Shown here: positions 31,736 to 39,711 of the stretch, in pieces
Position numbering within the stretch: the first letter of the stretch is position 1
Layout: each line of letters starts with the position of its first letter
Origin: UBA6115 sp050953005
Lineage (GTDB): Bacteria > Bacillota > Clostridia > Christensenellales > Aristaeellaceae
DNA length: 64,000 nucleotides
NCBI GenBank assembly: GCA_050953005.1
Contig: JBMNLV010000013.1
Span: 62,001 to 126,000, forward strand
Direction of reading: 5' to 3'
The notes under the pieces: model-generated
The model's input: only the letters and a program-made list of their open reading frames with translations
Database searches by the model: none
Told to the model about the DNA's origin: nothing
Translations under genes and position numbers: made by a program

Positions 31736-32833
31736 TTATCGCGGTTTGTTGGCCCGATCGATGGCTGTACCGGTCGCGACCTTGCCGTCGGTAATTTCAT
31801 GGTCAACAAGGATTTCGTCCTGTGTGAGCATGAAGTATCTGTCCCATTCCGGGCTGCCGGGCAAGCCCTTTTCATCACTCCATGTAATATCCAGATAGTA
31901 GGTGCCGGAATCCAGCTTAACGATGTTCCACATATGGGCGAAATTGCCTCCGGAAACGCCGTCCACGGTTTCACACCACAGGTTCGCTTTTTGGCACAGG
32001 TACAGGAACCCTTTTGAATATCCCTGGCAGATTGAATGCCTGCCCACGATGGAACCGTATGCGGTTCCGATCTGCCATCCCTTTTGGAGGCCGTAGTCAA
32101 AGGATGTGACCAGCGAAATAACCGTGGCCAGGTAGCGGTATTGATCATAGGCTGAATAATCATCCGGCATACGCTCTATGATCCGGGTACAAACCGCTTC
32201 AAAGCGCAGCATTTCTTCGCGAAGCGCGGCCGTGTCGGCCGGGCGCAGTTCCGCGTCCCATGGCATGAAATAAAGAGCCTCCAGCGCGGTGGTCACATTG
32301 TCTTTGACCACCTCGCGCAGCATAAAGCAGGTATGGATTTCGGGGTGGTCGGTAGTTAAAGCGCCATATACGACCAGCGCCATGTCCATCGCCTCATGCC
32401 CATGCCGGGCAGCGGTGTAAGAAAATGGATGAAAGTTCTGCGCGTTTTCCAGCATTTCATCATATATGGATTTTTCTTCCCGGCTCAGGCTGTCATAGAG
32501 AAGCTTTGGCTCATAGCTGAAGGTGACGACGGACTGCTGCCGGCGGTCAGCATCAATCAGCGCGATGGCTTCATCAATATACAGGTCAATGAACGCGGCA
32601 GCGTCCTTCTGAATAGCCGGGGCAATGGTCGGCGCGCCGGCTGCGGATCCCGGAGGGATCTTGTTTGCCTCTGACAAAGCGCTTGCCCCCTGGCCCAAAC
32701 TGCCGGCAAGCGCAAGAATGCTTAAGGCGAGTATTGCCGGCAAAACAGTAAAAATCGGTCTTCCGGTTTTACGGAGCGATATCAGGTAAAACACCGCGGC
32801 ACAAGCCGACATGAAAATCACCATTGCTGTCAT
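31736..32833 (-). CDS. Membrane-anchored transglutaminase-like protein
   Basis: The 365-residue protein has two hydrophobic segments near the N-terminus (about 3-20 and 27-45) and then an extracellular part. The second half resembles the transglutaminase-like cysteine protease fold. The expected triad is visible: Cys269 in SICQGYSKGF, His300 in FAHMWN and Asp315 in YYLDITW. Such domains in bacteria are proteases or peptide-modifying enzymes, and many lack a known substrate. AAGGAGG lies about 17 bases before the ATG at 32833, which is long. An ATA codon sits closer in frame, so the true start is uncertain by a few residues. No partner gene is evident. Confidence 0.78.
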   Translation of the reverse strand: MTAMVIFMSACAAVFYLISLRKTGRPIFTVLPAILALSILALAGSLGQGASALSEANKIPPGSAAGAPTIAPAIQKDAAAFIDLYIDEAIALIDADRRQQSVVTFSYEPKLLYDSLSREEKSIYDEMLENAQNFHPFSYTAARHGHEAMDMALVVYGALTTDHPEIHTCFMLREVVKDNVTTALEALYFMPWDAELRPADTAALREEMLRFEAVCTRIIERMPDDYSAYDQYRYLATVISLVTSFDYGLQKGWQIGTAYGSIVGRHSICQGYSKGFLYLCQKANLWCETVDGVSGGNFAHMWNIVKLDSGTYYLDITWSDEKGLPGSPEWDRYFMLTQDEILVDHEITDGKVATGTAIDRANKPR

Positions 32834-33156
32834 CCGAAGCTGTATCGTTACCCCTCCTTACATCCGAAGCCTTTTTGGAGCGCTTCCCGTAAAAAATGAA
32901 TCGCTACTCAATATAACATAAAACAGCGATATCTGGAACCATCAGATTCCGGCGAAGAAAAATTATAGCCATCGTGCGCGGTGAACACCCTTCGCCAATT
33001 CGGCGTGGATAACTCGCCGATCATCCGCGGCGGCGACAGCTTTGGCGGCGGCCTCATCCACGCTACGCGCAAGGGCTTCCTCCTCCTGAACCGTTCCGCC
33101 TCCTGTTATTTCAGCGCGATGTACTTCGGCTGGTCCAGGCTGTTCAGGCGCCCGCA
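32834..33156. other. 323-base gap with a possible phage-like gene relic
   Basis: The left part is the upstream region of the transglutaminase-like gene. The right part (about 32980-33155) is more GC-rich. On the minus strand one frame ends RLNSLDQPKYIALK before a stop, followed by CAGGAGG and a second frame with EEEALARSVDEAAAKAV. This looks like the junction of two genes cut out of a larger region. I cannot name either, and no complete gene is present. Confidence 0.35.
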
Positions 33157-36100
33157 TCATTCCTTTTTCAGGAATTCCTCCAGCGCTTCCACTGACAGGG
33201 GCCTCGAATAGTAGAATCCCTGTATTTCATCACAGTTTATGCTTCTTAGAAAATCGGCTTGTTCCTTTGTTTCCACGCCTTCCGCCGTAATATCCGCGCT
33301 GAAGGCTTTTGCCAATGAAACAATGACTTCCGTTATGGGAGCTGTTTTACTATCCAAATCTATTTGGTCTATAATGGCTTTGTCTATTTTTATTCTATCA
33401 AAGGGCACCAGCTTCAACCGGTTCAGTGATGAGTATCCTTTCCCGAAATCATCTATGGAGATTCTTACTCCCAACTCCTTCAGTTTGAACAGTTTATCAA
33501 TTACATCCTCAGGATTGCTGGAGAACAGGCTTTCCGTGATTTCCAGCTCAATCAATTTCGGGTCGACCCGGCTTTCCTCTATAATTTTTCTAAAATCGCG
33601 GATAAAATCTTTTCCCTGGAATTGCATAACCGACAAGTTCACAGAAATACGAAGAGGCGGGAATCCCTTCGCAATGAGCCTGTTATGTTCTTGAAGCGCC
33701 GATTCCAGCACCCAGAGCCCCACATCGTAAATCAGTCCCGTTTGCTCAAGCATGGGGATAAATATATTCGGCGCTACTCTCTTGTTGTCGATGGTTGTCC
33801 ATCTGAGCAGGGCTTCAATCCCGGCTGTTTTTTCCGTGACGCAGCTGATCTGTGGCTGAAACTCCAGGGAAAACTCTTTATTCTGCAATGAATGGAAAAG
33901 CCTGTTCATGAGCAAAGTATTCTGCGCAGCACGGCTTTTCAGCTGCTCGGAACAGAGAACGACCTTGCTGTCGGAGGATTTCGCTTCATATCCTGCCAAA
34001 TCGGCATTCTTCAAAAGAGTATCCGCATCTTTTCCATCATCCGGATACACGGATATGCCTATATTGACAGTAACGAATAATGCTTCAACTCCTCCCCTGG
34101 GTAGTATGGGATTGGAAAAAGCATTCAATATCATATTCGCGCACTCGTCTATTTGCTCGGCAGTTTCCGCAAAAGGCATGACAATAATAAATTTTCCTTC
34201 ACTGACCCTTGACAAATCACATCCTTCCTTCATCAGTTTTTTTAGAGTTGATGCCGATTCGATCACGATTTGCTCCCCTATATTGTGTCCGAAGGTATCA
34301 TTAATCATTCTCAGATTGTTCAGCTCAACATCAAAAATCACCATTTTCTCTGATTCTTTTCTGTTGTATATCATTTCCTCCAAGGTTTTTTTAAGCATAT
34401 TCCTGTTCGCCAATTTTGTAGATTCATCAAAATAAGCGAAATTGTACAGCATTTCTTCGTATAAGATCTTTTTCCTTGTGTCTCCCAATATATTTGTTAT
34501 TATTTTCAAGAAGTACAGCCGGCTTTCTGTGAATCTTTTGTCACTTCGCTCTTTGTATTCAATGACAAGAAACCCGTCTGTCTTTTCGTCAATGATGATT
34601 GGCAGTGCGAAGAAGGAATTTATTCCTCTTGACATGAAAAAATCTCTTTGGTTTCCGGCCTCGTCAACGGAAATACTCGTGACATCTTCGCACAGCACAG
34701 GCGAGTTTTGGGCTATCAGAAGTTTGGCTTCAGGAAAATCCGCTGTCTTAAACGTCGTTCCCGGATAAAAGGAAGATGATTGATTCTTTTTGTCTTTGAC
34801 ATACATATTGAGAACCGTTGCGTTTTCATAGCCGGCGTCGAATTCAAATAAATACGCGTTGTCAAAATGAAGTGTTTCGGCAGACATTTCAAACATTTCA
34901 TCGATTTTTTCTTTGGCGTTTTCGCTGTGAACTGAAATAAAGTTGGTGGAAATCTTTTCAAGCGTTTCCTGTTCTTTTGAGAATCTTTGGTATCCCCGAA
35001 GCTTTGAGGCATATTCATTCGTGAGGTATCGCACAGCATAAAAAGACAGCACAATAATAAAAATCCTTTTCAAATACTGGGCAATATCGATGGTGACAGG
35101 AACTTCCGGGCATATTATCCAGAGAACTATTTGGGTGATCAGGGTAAAGACCAAAAATAAAAATGTGTGGACTCTGCTGTCAAGGACAATGGAAAACAAA
35201 AGAAATACTATATACACTGCCCAGACTGTCGCTGCCCCGATATCAATATCTTTCACTATGAAAAAAGTCATGCCCACGATGCTTGTTATCAGGAAAAGGG
35301 TATTTTGAGTTGCATGCTTTTTCGCTATATGCGGTATAAACAGCAACCATGTGCCCAAAATCCACACGACCAAGGCGAGTGAAAACTCTCTTGCGAAACT
35401 TAATCCCGCAACAAGATAGCCTGAAAAAAAGGATCCTGCGGCGCCAATTGTAAACATGGCCGCCGCGGTATGAAACATACGCAACCGGCTTTCTCTTATC
35501 ATTCCGGGATCCCGGGGAAAGAATTCCGCCCTGGTTCTTTCAAGAAGCAGCCCGAATTTTCTCAATGTTACAGACAATAATATCGCAGGAGAAATCAACA
35601 GCACAATTGTCAGCCTGGGAATCTGTTCCAATCCCAAAACATCGGAAAAAATATCCGTGATTGATCCCGTGAAAAAGGGAACGATGATGGATATCAGGAA
35701 ATAAGTTATATACCGCTTCAAAGAGGCAGGAGGATCAATGGTTTTCCACCAGCGAACAAGCAATACAGCAGCAGTGATTGAATAGACAGTGGAGTATAAG
35801 GCTATCCAAATTTGTCCGATATTTGCGGAGAGAAAGCTTCCCAAGCCGCTGCCGCTCGGCACCAGCTCATATTGTATCTCTGAAAAATGTCCAAAGGGCG
35901 CGAACAGGATGATGCTTATAACGGAGGGTAAATAGAGCAGAATACCGACACCCGGCTTTTTTAATCGAAAGCTGTTATTTGTCAGGATTAAGACAAAGTG
36001 GAGGAAAAAGCTGTAAAACATACCCCAACCGAAAACGGAGAAAGAATTCCAAAAGGCGCTTGCTTCCGCTGTTGGCTCGGAGTATGAAAAGCAATATGCG

Positions 36101-36255
36101 AATGACCATGTTGCCATTGAGAGTGTTAAAAGCAGAAACCGCCTGTTGATATGGCTTTTGATGTTTGAAATCAGCGTGTATAAACCAAAAAATATATAAA
36201 AACAACCGCAAATGTAATACATTGCCGACAGTACGATATCATGTCTCATGTTCAT
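33157..36255 (-). CDS. Large membrane protein with GAF, degenerate GGDEF and EAL domains
   Basis: The 1032-residue protein probably senses a signal at the membrane and breaks down cyclic di-GMP. It starts with a seven-helix-type membrane part (about 8-240), then a second group of helices (about 265-410). A GAF-like region follows (about 430-590). The GGDEF-like domain contains INDTFGHNIGE, but the signature is replaced by SEGKF, so diguanylate cyclase activity is unlikely. The EAL domain looks intact, with IEALLRW, SIDDFGKGYSSL and DRIKIDK. The gene is visibly more AT-rich than the rest of the window, a hint of transfer. The ribosome binding site before 36255 is weak. There is no obvious partner nearby. 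Confidence 0.9.
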   Translation of the reverse strand: MNMRHDIVLSAMYYICGCFYIFFGLYTLISNIKSHINRRFLLLTLSMATWSFAYCFSYSEPTAEASAFWNSFSVFGWGMFYSFFLHFVLILTNNSFRLKKPGVGILLYLPSVISIILFAPFGHFSEIQYELVPSGSGLGSFLSANIGQIWIALYSTVYSITAAVLLVRWWKTIDPPASLKRYITYFLISIIVPFFTGSITDIFSDVLGLEQIPRLTIVLLISPAILLSVTLRKFGLLLERTRAEFFPRDPGMIRESRLRMFHTAAAMFTIGAAGSFFSGYLVAGLSFAREFSLALVVWILGTWLLFIPHIAKKHATQNTLFLITSIVGMTFFIVKDIDIGAATVWAVYIVFLLFSIVLDSRVHTFLFLVFTLITQIVLWIICPEVPVTIDIAQYLKRIFIIVLSFYAVRYLTNEYASKLRGYQRFSKEQETLEKISTNFISVHSENAKEKIDEMFEMSAETLHFDNAYLFEFDAGYENATVLNMYVKDKKNQSSSFYPGTTFKTADFPEAKLLIAQNSPVLCEDVTSISVDEAGNQRDFFMSRGINSFFALPIIIDEKTDGFLVIEYKERSDKRFTESRLYFLKIITNILGDTRKKILYEEMLYNFAYFDESTKLANRNMLKKTLEEMIYNRKESEKMVIFDVELNNLRMINDTFGHNIGEQIVIESASTLKKLMKEGCDLSRVSEGKFIIVMPFAETAEQIDECANMILNAFSNPILPRGGVEALFVTVNIGISVYPDDGKDADTLLKNADLAGYEAKSSDSKVVLCSEQLKSRAAQNTLLMNRLFHSLQNKEFSLEFQPQISCVTEKTAGIEALLRWTTIDNKRVAPNIFIPMLEQTGLIYDVGLWVLESALQEHNRLIAKGFPPLRISVNLSVMQFQGKDFIRDFRKIIEESRVDPKLIELEITESLFSSNPEDVIDKLFKLKELGVRISIDDFGKGYSSLNRLKLVPFDRIKIDKAIIDQIDLDSKTAPITEVIVSLAKAFSADITAEGVETKEQADFLRSINCDEIQGFYYSRPLSVEALEEFLKKE

Positions 36256-36778
36256 TTTAACACCAAAACAAGATTTTCAGATCTCTGCTGTTGCAGGTTT
36301 CCCCCTGTTTTCTTTCGTTTTTAGTTGGTTCGGTCACTTTTTGTGTTAGCAAGGTTTGGAGATCTCACATGTATTCTAACACCGCCGTTGATTTATATCA
36401 ATGCTTTCTTAGTATTTGTACTACAATAATACGGACTTGGAAAATTTGAATCAGCATATCCGCCCGTATCACGAAGAGCTTCATTCGTTCAGCACTGGCT
36501 ATTTTTACTCCGCCCATCAATGGCTTGATAATTATTGATGATCAGCTCCGCCAAATGACCCGGCCCGCCGTCAATGCGCGCATAATGGCAGCCGCGACAG
36601 AGCTGGTAAAAAACAGGAACTTGAAATAAAATCAAATATGCTGACTGCAAGCTTGAGCATCGGTGCCGGAAGGTTATCTGATGAGTACGGGATTTGATAT
36701 AAAAGCAGCGGAAAGGCAATCGTTTGATGGAGAAGATACGGCGCAGTTTTGTATCAAGCGAGAACGGAGGAGCAGAGC
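36256..36778. other. 523-base AT-rich intergenic region between divergent genes
   Basis: The left half should hold the promoter of the GGDEF/EAL gene, but I cannot choose one. At 36482-36493, TTCATTCGTTCAG matches the end of repeat R and may be a further fragment. The minus strand between 36489 and 36650 has a frame with CRGCHYARIDGGPGHLAEL, which could be the remnant of a gene but has no start signal. CGGAGG at 36765-36770 belongs to the next gene. Confidence 0.4.
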
Positions 36779-38038
36779 GTGAACGTCATAAGCAATATCC
36801 TGCGGCCAATCAGCCTGCCGCGCATGGTTCGCATGCGTCAATGCTTTGCGGGTGACCATATCCAAAATGTATACGGCGAGACCCGAAGGAACATTGAGCG
36901 CTTTGCGCAGGCGGTTCGGCCGGGCATGCGCGTTGCGGTTACCGGGGGCAGCCGGGGCATAGCAAACATGCCGGACATCCTGCGGGCAGTGGCGGACTTG
37001 GTAAAGGAAGGCGGCGGAGATCCGTTCATCATCCCTGCCATGGGCAGCCATGGAGGAGCGACAGCCGATGGCCAGCGCAAGGCGCTCGAATCGTTAGGTA
37101 TCACTGAGGCGGCCTGCGGCTGCCCGATCATCAGCAGCATGGATACTGTACGGATTGCGGTTTCACCGGAGAATACGCCCGTTTACATCGATCAGGCGGC
37201 TGCCAAGGCCGATGCCATCGTGTTGGTTAATCGAATCAAACCACATCCCATGTTTATGGCGGACTATGAGAGCGGCCTGATGAAGATGGCGTCCATTGGC
37301 CTTGCCAAGCAGCGGGGCGCGGACTTCTTCCACCGGGCAGGCATTGAGCGCTTTCACAGGCTCATCCCGCTGCATGGCAGCATCGTGCTGGAAACCTGCA
37401 ATGTGCTGTTTGGCCTGGGCATCATCGAAAATGCCTACGACCAGACATGCAGGATCGCTGCGCTTGCGCCCGAAGAGATCGCCGCCCGGGAGCCGGGTCT
37501 GCTGCTTGAAGCAAAGGCGCGCATGCCGCGTATCCTGCCGGGAAAAGCGGATGTGCTGGTGGTGGACAAAATGGGTAAGGATATCAGCGGTGATGGCATG
37601 GACCCGCACATTACCGGGCGGTTTTCCCGGTCCTATACAGGCAGGCCGAATTTCTCCGCCAAGCGCCTGGCGGTGCTGGACTTGACCGACGCGACAAATG
37701 GAAACTTCATTGGCATTGACGCCGCTGACGTGACCACCCGGCGCGTCATGGACAAGGCGGACATTCAGCAAACCTATCCGAACGCGCTGGTTTCCTGCTG
37801 CAGTCAGCACATGCCCATGTACATGCGCAATGACCGTGAGGCGATCCAGTGCGCGGTCAGGATTACCGCCGGGATCGACTCGAACAGCGCAACGATTATT
37901 CGCATTGCGGATACGCTTCATCTTTCGGAAATCCGCGTTTCAGAAAATATGATTGAATCCGTGCGTAATATTGCCGGCCTGGAATGCGTCAGTGAGCCGG
38001 AGGACTGGGCCTTTGATGCGCAGGGGAATCTATGGTAG
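36779..38038 (+). CDS. LarA-like (lactate racemase / DUF2088 family) protein
   Basis: The 419-residue protein resembles the nickel-pincer lactate racemase superfamily. It shows an N-terminal domain with RPGMRVAVTGGSRGIANMPD, then PAMGSHGGATADGQ (about 85-98) and VLVNRIKPHP with GLMKMASIGLAKQRGA further on. The superfamily includes racemases and epimerases of 2-hydroxy acids as well as members without assigned function. This one is outside the classical LarA subgroup by its motifs, so the substrate is open. The start is GTG at 36779, set by CGGAGG eight bases upstream; an ATG 30 bases earlier lacks a site. No larB, larC or larE genes are in the window. Confidence 0.8.
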   Translation: MNVISNILRPISLPRMVRMRQCFAGDHIQNVYGETRRNIERFAQAVRPGMRVAVTGGSRGIANMPDILRAVADLVKEGGGDPFIIPAMGSHGGATADGQRKALESLGITEAACGCPIISSMDTVRIAVSPENTPVYIDQAAAKADAIVLVNRIKPHPMFMADYESGLMKMASIGLAKQRGADFFHRAGIERFHRLIPLHGSIVLETCNVLFGLGIIENAYDQTCRIAALAPEEIAAREPGLLLEAKARMPRILPGKADVLVVDKMGKDISGDGMDPHITGRFSRSYTGRPNFSAKRLAVLDLTDATNGNFIGIDAADVTTRRVMDKADIQQTYPNALVSCCSQHMPMYMRNDREAIQCAVRITAGIDSNSATIIRIADTLHLSEIRVSENMIESVRNIAGLECVSEPEDWAFDAQGNLW

Positions 38039-38233
38039 GCCTCCTCTTCAGGGTGGAGGGGTGTTGAAGGGGAGAACCTTGCAGTATTCTTTGAGAATTG
38101 TTCAAGCGAGATTCGCTCTCCTTATTCCTCAATCACCGGACCATGCTCATGGACAGCGCTGCTTGTGTTTTCTCCGTTCCTTTCCCCACAGCCGCATTCC
38201 TTCAGTACCTCTTTCATTCGATGTAGGCTCTGG

Positions 38234-38764
38234 CTACTTATACTGCGTCCAGTTGCTTCGCGTCCCACTGTACAGGTATCCATGCCGCAGACAAAAGGAC
38301 AGGATTTACTGTTTGAGCTTCTTGAGCATCTGGCAATGGTCATTGCGCATTCGGATGAATTCCTTGACTTGCTCATCCTCGGCGCTGGGAACATGAACGG
38401 GGCTGTAAGTTCCGTATGCCAGGCATTGCGCGATATTTGCGGCATCGCGTCCGTCGGTCTTGACCCGCTTCCCGCCGCGCGGGGACGGCAGCGTGGTGGG
38501 CGCCAGAATGATGCATTCAATCTTCGCTTTGGTTAACTGATGGTACAGCGTGTATCCCAGACATCCTGCCTCATATCCGCAGACGATCCGCGTTTCCTGC
38601 CCATACTTCTCCCTGAGACGGTGCACATAGGCAACGATTCGGCGGTAATCATTGTCTGTCTGGACGATGCCTGTCGGCTGTTTCATATCCAAAGCAAAAT
38701 GTGCCAAAGTAAAACTGTTCCGATGAACATCCATTCCTACGTAAAGCGTGCTATAATGTTTCAT
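38234..38764 (-). pseudogene. IS110-family transposase, broken by an in-frame stop and truncated
   Basis: The first 152 codons read as the DEDD N-terminal half of an IS110 transposase: YVGMDVHRNS with Asp12, CGYEAG with the Glu, and KTDGRDAANIA with two Asp. Translation ends at TAA (38306-38308) after KKLKQ. The same frame then continues as ILSFCLRHGYLYSGTRSNW to a TAG at 38234-38236. A single CAA-to-TAA change explains the stop. The whole C-terminal half with the serine domain is missing, so the element cannot move by itself. AGGAGG precedes the ATG at 38764. Confidence 0.88.
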
Positions 38765-38864
38765 GTAATGCCTCCTATTTGTATGTGGTAACCCCTGTGG
38801 ATAGTAGTTTCATACTCATCTTACAGGTGAATCCTCGTTTCTACAAATCCCGGGGGCATTACAT
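38763..38864 (-). other. Inverted-repeat leader of the IS110 remnant, possible bridge-RNA relic
   Basis: ATGTAATGCC (38763-38772) and GGCATTACAT (38855-38864) are complementary. So are ATTTGT (38777-38782) and ACAAAT (38843-38848), leaving a loop of about 60 bases. The stem takes in the transposase ATG and its AGGAGG. IS110 elements carry a structured non-coding RNA in the non-coding end beside the transposase gene; whether this hairpin is part of such an RNA or only a translation-blocking stem cannot be told from sequence alone. Confidence 0.4.
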
Positions 38865-38871
38865 ATTGTCT

Positions 38872-39027
38872 GATGTAAAGCTTGTTTGCATCCAAAGCGG
38901 CGAGGGATTTTATTGTCCTGCAAGGAAGGAAACCGATGGCGTAGCCTGAGCTGCGTTGAGGTTGACTGATACAGCAGGGCGATCAAAGACCCGGCGCGAT
39001 GATGCAATAAAGATTGGAATCAGTATT
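38872..39027 (-). repeat. 156-bp dispersed repeat, copy B
   Basis: It is the reverse-complement copy of 1524-1679 and has exactly the same length. On the minus strand it starts AATACTGATTCCAATC and ends GCTTTACATC. It sits directly upstream of the broken IS110 transposase, 8 bases from its inverted-repeat leader, and directly abuts repeat R copy 3. Confidence 0.8.
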
Positions 39028-39084
39028 AGCGCAACCATCAAAAATTTTCGCCCCATCAGTGCATTTACTCTTTCGTTCAGTATT
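39028..39084 (-). repeat. Dispersed repeat R, copy 3 (partial)
   Basis: On the minus strand it reads AATACTGAACGAAAGAGTAAA, followed by ATTTTTGATGGTTGCGC, matching the first half of copies 1 and 2. The second half is absent and the 156-bp repeat starts instead. Confidence 0.65.
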
Positions 39085-39696
39085 ATTCCATCAGCCAGCC
39101 CATATCCCTTTGATTCATCATATGCACAAACAGCCTGAAGGGAGTCCCGTATTGACGCGGGTCGGTTTTGCTTGGTTCAGCAAACCGGAAAGGGATCACC
39201 AACCAGCATTTGCACAATGGAGAGCAAGAACTCCGTGAGTTCGGTTCCCACCCTGACGGATGCGCCCGGCGCAAGCTTGCTTCGTTGGATACAGCACAAT
39301 CCTCTGATGCGTCCGTCAGTTTCGGAAAGCCAAAACAATCCGCATGCGGTGCGGTTATGTCCCCCAATTGCTCAGTTGTAAATTCGCCCGGCTTGGATGT
39401 GCACCATACGATGGCGAATTTGCCCGGCATAATGAACCTCGGAGTACACGAACCCATAGTTGCCGTAGTCAGGATGTTTTCCGCTTTGCCGAGCGCGGAA
39501 GCGCGAAACATCTCGAAGTACAGAGGAATCTCATCGTTGTTCTTTACCAGACACAACACGCTGACCTATGCGGTTCCGCCCGGCAAAACATTTACAATGC
39601 TGGCCTGCGGCTCGTAGATGTACCTTGTTCATCCTGAGCGAGGGAGACAGGTGCAAAAAACAGCGCAAGCGCGCAGGCGAGGACAAAAATTTCCAT
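39083..39696 (-). pseudogene. Decayed secreted-protein gene at the end of the secreted-protein cluster
   Basis: The start at 39696 encodes a signal peptide, MEIFVLACALALFFAPVSLA, and a short mature start. After about 25 codons the reading frame is lost near CAAGGTAC. A second frame continues as YIYEPQASIVNVLPGGTA, meets TAG, and then runs on as VKNNDEIPLYFEMFRASALG to WLME and TAA at 39083. One frameshift and one nonsense change would restore a protein of about 200 residues. Its position, 15 bases after the 748-residue secreted protein, suggests it was the last member of that operon. I do not recognise the family. Sequencing error could explain part of it. Confidence 0.6.
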
Positions 39697-39711
39697 GGTC
39701 TTTCACTGGTT

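Noticed and set aside
36489..36719. A 76-codon minus-strand frame with CRGCHYARIDGGPGH
   Set aside because: It may contain the remnant of a gene, but there is no start signal and no family that I can name; kept only as a note in the gap entry.
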